A program made the position numbers and the translations under genes. Of a DNA stretch of 7,027 bases, positions 1 through 4,980 are shown one piece after another; position 1 is the stretch's first letter; every line of letters starts with the position of its first letter. Source of the DNA: Bacteriovoracaceae bacterium UBA2428 (lineage in GTDB: Bacteria; Bdellovibrionota; UBA2428); NCBI GenBank assembly GCA_002343545.1, contig DDRA01000066.1, positions 1 through 7,027 of the forward strand, in the 5' to 3' direction. The notes under the pieces were generated by a model. The model was not told the DNA's origin. It made no database searches and saw nothing but the letters and a program-made list of their open reading frames with translations.

Positions 1-258
1 CAAGGGAAAGGCCGGAGGCCAGATGTTCGTGACCCACGCATCTTCGTGGGGGCTGTTCAGTGCTCCGCTCGCGAGAATACGAGCGTATTTAATGTAGCTA
101 CCGTAATCTGAGTATCCGGCTTGTGCGAGAATCTCCGAGGCAGAGAGGGACCAGAAATCGGTGCCGGGGGCGACGGGTAACGGGATCGACTTTGCGACGA
201 GAATGGTCAGCCACGCAGCGAAAGCAAGCCAGATGAAAATGAGGGAGGTGCGACTCAC
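1..258 (-). CDS. Membrane protein, N-terminal part; possible GT-C-type glycosyltransferase (runs off window)
   Basis: This reading frame is open for 86 codons from a GTG at 258 to the window edge. An in-frame TAA at 270-268 lies just upstream, and no ATG or TTG occurs in frame nearby, so GTG is the best start; the ribosome-binding site is weak. Residues about 5-25 (SLIFIWLAFAAWLTILVAKS) form a hydrophobic segment that is probably a signal anchor or first membrane helix. It is followed by a GTDF sequence (residues 32-35), a YGSYIKYAR stretch (52-60) and WPPAFPL (80-86). An acidic residue soon after the first helix, a Y..YA element and a WPP motif recall polyprenol-phosphate-sugar-dependent GT-C glycosyltransferases, but that match is by eye only. 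It starts 12 bp after the exporter ATPase stop, so it probably belongs to the same glycan operon. That it is a membrane protein is fairly sure; the enzyme class is tentative. Confidence 0.6.
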   Translation of the reverse strand, partial: MSRTSLIFIWLAFAAWLTILVAKSIPLPVAPGTDFWSLSASEILAQAGYSDYGSYIKYARILASGALNSPHEDAWVTNIWPPAFPL

Positions 259-270
259 TCTTGATTCTTA

Positions 271-1026
271 TCACGGGTTTGGAGAGTTGATGCGCCCGTC
301 CTTGAGTTCAATCGTAGTATCGCAGAAATCTTGGATGGCTTGTGGATCGTGGCTTACGAATAGGATCGTCTTGTTGCGTTTTTTGAAACTTTCCATGCGA
401 TCTTTACATTTTTGCTGGAAGGGGGCGTCGCCGACGGAGAGAACCTCGTCGACGATAAGCAGATCTGGATCGACGTCCGTCGCGAGCGCGAAACCAAGTC
501 GTGCGTACATGCCCGAGCTGTAGTTACGAACTGGCATGTCGATGAAGTCGCGGAGTTCGGCGAAATCCACGATGCGATCGATGCGCTTGGCCGTTTCGGC
601 GCGAGATAGGCCCGAAACGGAAGCGCCGAAGTAGATATTTTCGCGGCCTGTGAGATCAGGGTTGAAACCCGCGCCTAGTTCAATAAGTGCCGAGACGCGC
701 CCTCGTACCCAAAGTTCACCTTCGGTGGGGTGCAGTACGCCGGAAATGACTTTCAGTGTAGTCGATTTGCCCGAACCATTACGTCCGGTAAGGCCGATAC
801 ATACGCCGCGGGGAACGGAGAAGGAGATATCTCGGATGGCCCAAAAATCGTCAGCCGTTCGCCGGGTTTTTTGTTGCTCTCTACCCCGGAGTTGACGACC
901 TAGTCTGGTCGCTTTCGAGACGAGGAGTTCCTTAAGAGAAAAGACCTTCTCGAGATTGAGTTGGTAGCGAACGCCGACGCCTTTGAGCTCGACGGCCGGG
1001 GTGGTGAGCAAAGAAGAAGTCGCCAT
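271..1026 (-). CDS. wzt: Polysaccharide-export ABC transporter, ATP-binding subunit (Wzt/KpsT/TagH type)
   Basis: This 251-residue ATPase would power export of a lipid-linked O-antigen, capsule or related glycan across the inner membrane, paired with the permease encoded directly upstream. Visible motifs are Walker A GRNGSGKST (residues 81-89), the family-typical segment ELGAGFNPDLTGREN (116-130) where most ABC proteins carry the Q-loop, signature YSSGM (169-173), Walker B DLLIVDE (188-194), D-loop SVGD (197-200) and the H-loop histidine H226. The protein stops soon after the nucleotide-binding domain. It therefore lacks the C-terminal carbohydrate-binding domain of Wzt proteins that recognise capped O-antigen, which favours a substrate-nonselective KpsT/TagH-like exporter. 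The ATG lies 3 bp after the permease stop, with no clear ribosome-binding site, so translational coupling is likely. A hand count of bases 361-420, near the gene's 3' end, gives 22 G+C of 60, well below the neighbouring genes. The family call is very sure; the exact glycan is unknown. Confidence 0.93.
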   Translation of the reverse strand: MATSSLLTTPAVELKGVGVRYQLNLEKVFSLKELLVSKATRLGRQLRGREQQKTRRTADDFWAIRDISFSVPRGVCIGLTGRNGSGKSTTLKVISGVLHPTEGELWVRGRVSALIELGAGFNPDLTGRENIYFGASVSGLSRAETAKRIDRIVDFAELRDFIDMPVRNYSSGMYARLGFALATDVDPDLLIVDEVLSVGDAPFQQKCKDRMESFKKRNKTILFVSHDPQAIQDFCDTTIELKDGRINSPNP

Positions 1027-1029
1027 CGT

Positions 1030-1923
1030 CTAGATCCAGTAGATGAATTTGCGTTGAAGGCGTTGGAAAACGATCCAGCCGATCACAAACATCGCCAGGC
1101 CGGTGAAGGTCGCGATGGCATAGGTCGAAAAGTTCGGCAGGACCCCGTGGTAGATGCTGGCCTTCATCATGAAGACGTACTTGGCGAGCGGGTTGACCGA
1201 CGCGACCCAATGCCATTTCGCGGGCAGGGCCGTGGGATCCCAGAAGATGGGCGTCGCGTAGAAGAGCGCGCCGAGCGCGATCTCAAGGATGTACTGCAGG
1301 TCGCGGAAAAACACGGAAAGCGCCGAAACGAGCATCGCCCAGCCCATACAGAAGAGAATGAGCGGCAGCAGCATGAAGGGGACGCTCAGCATCGTCCAAT
1401 GGAAGGGCGCGCGCGTGACGACCATCAGCAGAAGCAGGGCGGCGAAGGCGAAACTGAAGTTCACCAGGTTATTGATGACCGCGGTGAGCGGGAAGAGCAC
1501 GCGGGGGAGCTTGATCTTGGTGATGAGCCCGGCCGCGCCCAGGATCGAGGCGCCGCCCGCCACGGAAGACTGCGAGAAGAGGTTCCAGGTGATGATGCCG
1601 CTGAAGAGATAGAGGGCGTAGTTCGGCATCGAGACCTGGAAGGCCTTCGTGAAGACCGTCCACATGACGATCATTTGCATGAGCGGCGCGATGATCGTCC
1701 AGGCGATCCCAAGGACGGAGCGCTTGTAACGGACCTTGATGTCGCGAACGACGGTATTCCGGATAAGCTCTTTGAACTGAACGAGTTCCTGGATGGGGGC
1801 ACGGACGAGATTGTGGAAGTCCCAGTTCCCGCGATCGGCGCGAATATGGACGACGGGTTCGGCGGCGGCCGTGGATTCCGGATTCACGCGGTAGGAAATA
1901 ATCCCTGGAAGGGCGGGGGTCAA
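1030..1923 (-). CDS. wzm: Polysaccharide-export ABC-2 type permease (Wzm/KpsM type)
   Basis: This 297-residue protein is the membrane subunit of the exporter and would form the channel for a lipid-linked glycan. The N-terminal part ends in RDIKVRYKRSVLGIAW (residues 60-75), the cytoplasmic interface segment typical of Wzm/KpsM proteins. It precedes about six membrane helices, at roughly 69-92, 101-119, 143-168, 176-200, 212-228 and 270-288. RDLQYILE (207-214) and YATPIFWDP (222-230), followed by NPLAKYV (244-250), are further family hallmarks. The chosen start is TTG at 1923, because an in-frame TAG lies at 1932-1930 and an AGGG (1931-1928) is spaced 4 bp from the TTG. A GTG at 1887 is a possible later start and would remove 12 residues. 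The ATPase gene follows after 3 bp. Immediately upstream lies a terminator-like hairpin, so expression may be attenuated. Confidence 0.93.
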   Translation of the reverse strand: MTPALPGIISYRVNPESTAAAEPVVHIRADRGNWDFHNLVRAPIQELVQFKELIRNTVVRDIKVRYKRSVLGIAWTIIAPLMQMIVMWTVFTKAFQVSMPNYALYLFSGIITWNLFSQSSVAGGASILGAAGLITKIKLPRVLFPLTAVINNLVNFSFAFAALLLLMVVTRAPFHWTMLSVPFMLLPLILFCMGWAMLVSALSVFFRDLQYILEIALGALFYATPIFWDPTALPAKWHWVASVNPLAKYVFMMKASIYHGVLPNFSTYAIATFTGLAMFVIGWIVFQRLQRKFIYWI

Positions 1924-1931
1924 AGCGCCCT

Positions 1932-1981
1932 AAAAACTGCTTGGGCCGACCTTAACCCTCACGGATTGAGGTCGGCCCAAG
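1932..1981 (-). terminator. Intrinsic terminator-like hairpin just upstream of the exporter operon
   Basis: Bases 1940-1952 (CTTGGGCCGACCT) and 1969-1981 form a perfect 13-bp GC-rich inverted repeat; a T-G wobble and two A-T pairs can extend it inward to a 10-base loop. On the minus strand the stem is followed by CAG and then five T (1936-1932), which is the form of a Rho-independent terminator. The plus strand has no T-run after the stem. The permease start is only 8 bp beyond the T-run, so this element sits in the exporter's own leader, not at the end of a recognisable gene. It could act as an attenuator or end a small RNA read from the right. Confidence 0.7.
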
Positions 1982-1987
1982 GAAGGT

Positions 1988-2001
1988 CCTCCGGGAGGAG
2001 G
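1988..2001 (+). promoter_or_regulatory. Shine-Dalgarno element with a built-in sequestering hairpin
   Basis: CCTCC (1988-1992) can pair with GGAGG (1997-2001) across a GGGA loop. In a plus-strand RNA this would bury the ribosome-binding site of the 55-codon ORF. The stem is only 5 bp but all GC-rich, and it sits directly after the 13-bp hairpin. Whether it matters depends on whether the small ORF is translated. Confidence 0.35.
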
Positions 2002-2006
2002 TCCTG

Positions 2007-2174
2007 ATGCTAGACCCGCAGTTAGCGCTGCAGATCTTGCAAGTCCTAAGAGCCCTAGCGGAACTAGGGCTCTTAACGGCGAAAGTCGTGAAACTCTTGA
2101 GTCAAATGAGGCGAAGACGGCGTTTTCCAGGCGAAAGCGCCAACGCGCCCAAGCGTAATCTGATCTCGTTATAA
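2007..2174 (+). CDS. Candidate small protein, 55 residues, leucine-rich helix plus arginine cluster
   Basis: An ATG at 2007 opens 55 codons ending in TAA at 2172-2174. AGGAGG (1996-2001) lies 5 bp upstream, the best ribosome-binding site in the window. The predicted product is not recognised. Residues 5-31 are rich in leucine, alanine and valine with interspersed Q, R, E and K, as in an amphipathic helix; they look too polar for a confident transmembrane segment. RRRRR follows at 35-39, then a polar tail. Leucine codons are CTA four times, TTA three times and TTG twice out of thirteen, unlike the CTC/CTG habit of neighbouring genes, and the frame contains a perfect 12-bp inverted repeat. These last points argue for either foreign DNA or a non-coding structured region that happens to be open. 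It precedes the glutaredoxin-like gene on the same strand, with 78 bp between. Confidence 0.4.
   Translation: MLDPQLALQILQVLRALAELGLLTAKVVKLLSQMRRRRRFPGESANAPKRNLISL
2047..2075. repeat. Perfect 12-bp inverted repeat with a 5-base loop
   Basis: TAAGAGCCCTAG (2047-2058) is followed by CGGAA and the exact reverse complement (2064-2075). Neither strand has a T-run after the stem, so it is not a standard terminator. It lies inside the candidate 55-codon ORF and within the possible minus-strand leader. It could be an RNA structural element, or a protein operator of dyad form. CTAG, usually a scarce tetramer, occurs in both arms and once more at 2010-2013. Confidence 0.8.
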
Positions 2175-2175
2175 C
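2168..2175. promoter_or_regulatory. Self-complementary -10-like element, possible divergent promoter
   Basis: GTTATAAC is its own reverse complement, so each strand reads TATAAC, which is five of six matches to the sigma-70 -10 consensus. It lies between the divergent exporter and helicase operons. Symmetric -10 elements can drive transcription both ways. No good -35 hexamer stands 16-18 bp upstream on either strand, so the call is weak. Plus-strand transcription would begin near 2182 and minus-strand near 2161. Confidence 0.3.
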
Positions 2176-2252
2176 TAACCAAGATGCAGGAAGCGCGCCT
2201 CGATCCGTGGGGGCCTTGGCTCGCCCGGCGGGGAGTGGCAGGTTGGAGGCCT

Positions 2253-2504
2253 ATGTCGGACGCTCGTCATGAACTCTTTCATCGCCTCGCGGACGTGGCT
2301 TCGGCCGAAGTTCGCAAGCTCATCGTGGACGCCGGCATCCGGGACGAAGTCGATTTCCGAAACATCGACGTGAGCGAAACGGCGCTTGCCGAGCTTCGCC
2401 TTCTAAGCGGTGGCGACACGCCCCCCGCGTTGAAGCTGAAAGACGGCACGCTCCTACGCGGCGTCGAAGAAGTCCGCGGCTGGATCGCGAAGCGCCGCGG
2501 ATGA
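2253..2504 (+). CDS. Glutaredoxin/thioredoxin-fold protein lacking all cysteines
   Basis: This 83-residue protein begins at the ATG at 2253, preceded by GGAGG with a 3-bp spacer. The same frame can be extended to an ATG at 2184 (106 residues), but that start has no ribosome-binding site and the extra 23 residues do not look like part of the fold. Family-like features are VDFRNIDVSE (residues 33-42, the second strand and the start of the next helix), DTPPALKLKDG (52-62, with the proline-containing loop) and a closing helix LLRGVEEVRGWI (64-75). Where glutaredoxins carry CxxC, this protein reads DVAS (14-17), and there is no cysteine anywhere. It should therefore be unable to perform dithiol chemistry and may instead bind a partner. 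Its stop overlaps the helicase start as ATGA, so the two proteins are probably made together. The fold assignment rests on motif resemblance only. Confidence 0.65.
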   Translation: MSDARHELFHRLADVASAEVRKLIVDAGIRDEVDFRNIDVSETALAELRLLSGGDTPPALKLKDGTLLRGVEEVRGWIAKRRG

Positions 2505-3790
2505 CCTCACTCCTTCCGGAACTGCTTGCGACCCTCAATCGTGATCTGAACGAGGGGCAATCGCTCGCGCTCCGTTACCTCGCCGAAGACGGTAACGTCT
2601 TCATCACCGGTGGCGCGGGCACGGGCAAGAGTCATCTTTTGCGGGCTTACTTGCGGCGGCTCGACGCGCTCAAGTTTCCCGTGCTCGCGAGCACGGGCGC
2701 GGCCGCGGTGCTCGTGGGCGGGCGTACCTTCCATAGCTTCTTTGGCCTGGGCATCCTCGAAGGCGGCCCGCACGCGGCGGTGGATCGCGCGCTCAAAGAC
2801 CGTCGGGTCGTGCGGCGTCTCAAGAAGGCGCAAGGCTTCGTGCTCGACGAGGTTTCCATGATTCCGGGCCTCGCCTTCGCGGTGGCCGAGCGCATCGCCT
2901 CGCTCGTGCGGGACGATCCTCGCCCCTGGGGCGGATTAAAGGTCGTGGCCGTGGGGGACTTCGCGCAGCTGCCGCCGGTCTCGCGCGATTCGCGCCAACG
3001 CGACTGGGCCTTCCTCTCGAAAGCTTGGGCCGCGACGGAGTTCCGCTCGGTGCACCTGACCGAAATGATGCGCGCCAAGGGCGACGTGGACTACTGCGAG
3101 TTCCTGGCCGACGTGCGCGTCGGTCACGCGAGCGAACGCGTCTGTAATCTGCTCGAGTGGCGCTCCAAGAATCCCGGCGACGAGATCTCCGAGGCGACGG
3201 CCCTTTACGCCAAGAAGGCCGACGTCGATGCCATCAACCGCCGCCGCCTCGATAAGCTGACGGGTACCCCGCGAACTTACGAAACGAGCTACTCCGGCGA
3301 CGAACGCCTGCGCGCGACTCTGGTCGCCCAGGCCCCGGTGCCCGAAGTCCTGGAACTCAAGCTCGGGGCCCTCGTCATGATCCGCCAGAATGACCCGCGT
3401 GGGCGTTGGGTGAACGGCAGCCTCGGTTTCGTGCGCGAGATGAACGCGACGAGCGTGGACGTCGAGCTCATGAACGGGCAGCAAGCGCAGATCGAAGCGA
3501 CGCGGTTCTCTATCCTCGATGCCGAGGGTAACGAGCGCGCGGCGGCCCGCAACTTGCCGCTGAACTTGGCCTACGCCGTGACGATCCACAAAGCGCAGGG
3601 CGCGACCATCGATCGCGCGATCGTTTCACTCAAGCAGCTTTGGGAGCCGGGCCAAGCCTACGTCGCGCTTAGCCGCGTGCGCAGTTCGGAGCACCTTACG
3701 GTCGACGGCTGGGACGCAAAATCGATTTTTGCCGATCCGCAGGTCGCGGCCTTCCATCGAAGCCTGATCGCGGACACGGCCGAGACTTGA
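2501..3790 (+). CDS. Pif1-family (SF1B) DNA helicase
   Basis: This 429-residue ATPase should translocate 5' to 3' on single-stranded DNA and unwind duplexes, G-quadruplexes or R-loops, as known Pif1 helicases do. Motifs appear in family order: a Q-motif-like segment LNEGQSLALRYL (16-27), Walker A GGAGTGKSH (37-45), motif Ia STGAAAVLVGGRTFHSF (64-80), Walker B DEVSM (116-120), motif III GDFAQLPPV (152-160), LTEMMR (186-191), motif V LAYAVTIHKAQGATID (356-371) and motif VI YVALSRVRSSEHL (387-399). The length equals the compact bacterial Pif1 core, without the extra C-terminal domains of some homologues. The ATG overlaps the stop of the cysteine-free glutaredoxin-like gene and has no clear ribosome-binding site of its own, so coupling is likely. 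The stop codon lies in the left arm of a 10-bp hairpin. All catalytic motifs look intact, so an active enzyme is expected. Confidence 0.93.
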   Translation: MTSLLPELLATLNRDLNEGQSLALRYLAEDGNVFITGGAGTGKSHLLRAYLRRLDALKFPVLASTGAAAVLVGGRTFHSFFGLGILEGGPHAAVDRALKDRRVVRRLKKAQGFVLDEVSMIPGLAFAVAERIASLVRDDPRPWGGLKVVAVGDFAQLPPVSRDSRQRDWAFLSKAWAATEFRSVHLTEMMRAKGDVDYCEFLADVRVGHASERVCNLLEWRSKNPGDEISEATALYAKKADVDAINRRRLDKLTGTPRTYETSYSGDERLRATLVAQAPVPEVLELKLGALVMIRQNDPRGRWVNGSLGFVREMNATSVDVELMNGQQAQIEATRFSILDAEGNERAAARNLPLNLAYAVTIHKAQGATIDRAIVSLKQLWEPGQAYVALSRVRSSEHLTVDGWDAKSIFADPQVAAFHRSLIADTAET

Positions 3791-3814
3791 ACGGCGGCAA
3801 ACTTCGCCGTTCAA
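3787..3814. terminator. Hairpin at the convergent pif1/gpmA junction
   Basis: TTGAACGGCG (3787-3796) and its exact reverse complement (3805-3814) flank an 8-base loop. The stem includes the helicase stop codon and lies 26 bp beyond the gpmA stop on the other strand. Its position between convergent operons suggests a shared terminator. Neither side has a good T-run (GATTGT on the plus strand), so termination may be weak or the hairpin may mainly protect mRNA 3' ends. Confidence 0.5.
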
Positions 3815-3839
3815 GATTGTAAAGAGTTCCGGGACAGGC

Positions 3840-4463
3840 TCAGGGTTCGAGGCGCGTGTAGCGGAGCTCTCCGCTCGGGAGCTCCTCGACGCGGTAGACC
3901 CACGGTTCGCCCGTGCCCATTTCCGTGCGCAGGATTTCGTCGGGAGTCATCTTTTCGATCGACATGACGATCGAGCGAAGGCTGTTCCCGTGCGCGACGA
4001 CGAGAACGTCGCGGCCGGCCTTGAGCTCGGGCACGATCTTGCCTTCGAAGTACGGAAGCGTGCGCGCCGCCGTATCCTTGAGGCTCTCGCCGTTCGGGGG
4101 TGGGATGTCGTAGCTGCGGCGCCAGATCTTGACTTGTTCTTCGCCGAACTCGGCGGCCGTCTCGGCCTTGTTTTTGCCCTGGAGATCACCGTAGTGACGC
4201 TCGTTGAGGGCTTGGTCTTTCTGGATGGGCAAAGCGTCGCGCAAATTCAGCTCGCCCAGAATGAAATCGAGGGTCTTCTGCGCGCGACGGAGCGCGCTCG
4301 TGAAGGCGACGGCGGGCTTGAACTTGAGCCCGCGGATCTTTTGGCCGGCGCGCTTGGCTTCTTCTTCGCCTTGACGGGTGAGCTCGACGTCGAGCCAACC
4401 GGTGAAGCGGTTCGAAAGATTGAACTCGGATTGTCCGTGACGGGATAAGACGAGCGTCGGCAT
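3840..4463 (-). CDS. gpmA: 2,3-bisphosphoglycerate-dependent phosphoglycerate mutase
   Basis: This 207-residue cytoplasmic enzyme interconverts 3- and 2-phosphoglycerate in glycolysis and gluconeogenesis. The catalytic RHG is at residues 8-10, with H9 the residue that becomes phosphorylated. The substrate loop SNRFTGWLDVELTRQG (17-32) is followed by the RRAQKT arginine segment (59-64), the NERHYGDLQGKNKAE block with catalytic E88 (87-101), the PPPNGESL loop (121-128) and the second histidine in AHGNSLRS (157-164). The E. coli enzyme is about 250 residues; this is the shorter form found in many bacteria, which lacks part of the C-terminal region, not a truncation. The ATG is 12 bp after the rfaE2 stop, with a weak GAGAG as ribosome-binding site. 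It appears to be the last gene of the operon, converging on the helicase gene. Confidence 0.95.
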   Translation of the reverse strand: MPTLVLSRHGQSEFNLSNRFTGWLDVELTRQGEEEAKRAGQKIRGLKFKPAVAFTSALRRAQKTLDFILGELNLRDALPIQKDQALNERHYGDLQGKNKAETAAEFGEEQVKIWRRSYDIPPPNGESLKDTAARTLPYFEGKIVPELKAGRDVLVVAHGNSLRSIVMSIEKMTPDEILRTEMGTGEPWVYRVEELPSGELRYTRLEP

Positions 4464-4475
4464 GACTCTCGTCTA

Positions 4476-4973
4476 TCAGCGCCTCGGGTCTTTGTCGCGG
4501 GCGCGCTCGATGAGGCCCGTCGTCGAGAATCCGTCGACGAAGCGCAGCACTTCCACGCGACCGCCCCAGGAGCGGATAAGGGGCGTTTCGGGCATTTTTT
4601 CCGGGTCCCAATCGCCGCCCTTCACGTGAATATCGGGGCGGACAGTCTTCAAAAACTCGGTGGGCGTGTCCTCCTCGTAGACGACGACTGCGTCGACGGC
4701 GCGCAGCGCGCCGAGCACGCAAGCCCGCGCGTCCGAGGAATTGAGCGGCCGCTCGGCGCCTTTGAGCCTTTTGACCGAGGCGTCCGAGTTCAGGCCGACG
4801 ATAAGCGCGTCGCCGAGTTTGCGCGCGTCCTCGAGATACTGGACGTGCCCGGCGTGAAGCAGATCGAAGCAACCGTTCGTCGTGACGACCTTGCCGCCGC
4901 GACGACGAACGGCGTCGGCGAGGGCCGCCGCCTCGGACCAGGAAAGCGGGTAAAGGCGTGAAGAGGGAGTCAT
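4476..4973 (-). CDS. rfaE2: D-glycero-beta-D-manno-heptose 1-phosphate adenylyltransferase (stand-alone RfaE2)
   Basis: This 165-residue nucleotidyltransferase would transfer AMP from ATP to heptose 1-phosphate, giving the ADP-heptose used to build the LPS inner core. The nucleotide-binding block TTNGCFDLLHAGHVQYL (residues 31-47) holds the HxGH motif at 40-43. Other family markers are LNSDASVKRLKGAERP (61-76), the KGGDW stretch (118-122) and the C-terminal FSTTGLIER (149-157), equivalent to the STT-x-I element. In E. coli this activity is the C-terminal half of the bifunctional HldE; here it is separate, so the kinase half must be encoded elsewhere. I chose the ATG at 4973, 7 bp after the rsmE stop. 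A TTG at 5009 would add 12 non-conserved residues and overlap rsmE. Its presence supports a Gram-negative host. Confidence 0.93.
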   Translation of the reverse strand: MTPSSRLYPLSWSEAAALADAVRRRGGKVVTTNGCFDLLHAGHVQYLEDARKLGDALIVGLNSDASVKRLKGAERPLNSSDARACVLGALRAVDAVVVYEEDTPTEFLKTVRPDIHVKGGDWDPEKMPETPLIRSWGGRVEVLRFVDGFSTTGLIERARDKDPRR

Positions 4974-4980
4974 GACGTTC

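Larger units (their letters stand above)
1932..2161 (-). ncRNA. Possible leader RNA or small RNA ahead of the exporter operon
   Basis: This is inference. If minus-strand transcription begins near 2161, about 7 bp after the GTTATAAC element at 2168-2175, the RNA would run about 230 bases. It would fold the 12-bp stem at 2075-2047 and end at the terminator-like stem and T-run at 1981-1932. An upstream octamer, minus-strand GCTTGGGC (2154-2147), is exactly complementary to the 3' arm of the terminator stem plus one base (1946-1939). It could therefore form a competing, antiterminating helix, although 8 bp is far weaker than the 13-bp stem. No known riboswitch consensus was recognised. Confidence 0.3.
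1924..2252. other. Divergent intergenic region between the exporter and helicase operons
   Basis: This 329-bp stretch separates the permease start from the glutaredoxin-like start. It holds two perfect inverted repeats (1940-1981, 2047-2075), a small 4-bp stem GGCG-AAAG-CGCC (2130-2141), the 55-codon candidate ORF with its strong ribosome-binding site, and the GTTATAAC element. Bases 2176-2252 show nothing further beyond the ribosome-binding site of the glutaredoxin-like gene. No tRNA or CRISPR repeat, and no insertion-sequence end, was recognised. Confidence 0.7.

Noticed and set aside
1930..1980. Short minus-strand leader peptide, TTG to TAG, overlapping the terminator stem
   Set aside because: A GGAGG lies 7 bp upstream and the ORF ends inside the T-run, but the frame is open far upstream and the codons show no run of one amino acid as in classical leader peptides; the evidence is too thin.
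961..2007. 348-codon open frame on the plus strand
   Set aside because: It lies opposite the permease, is extremely rich in D, E, R, G and H, and shows no motif; it is an antisense shadow of a GC-rich gene.
2184..2252. Upstream ATG for the glutaredoxin-like gene
   Set aside because: It has no ribosome-binding site and the added residues do not resemble the fold; GGAGG precedes the ATG at 2253. A leaderless start from the 2168-2175 element cannot be fully excluded.
4186..4872. 228-codon minus-strand frame overlapping rfaE2 and gpmA
   Set aside because: It is an arginine-rich out-of-frame shadow crossing two well-defined genes.
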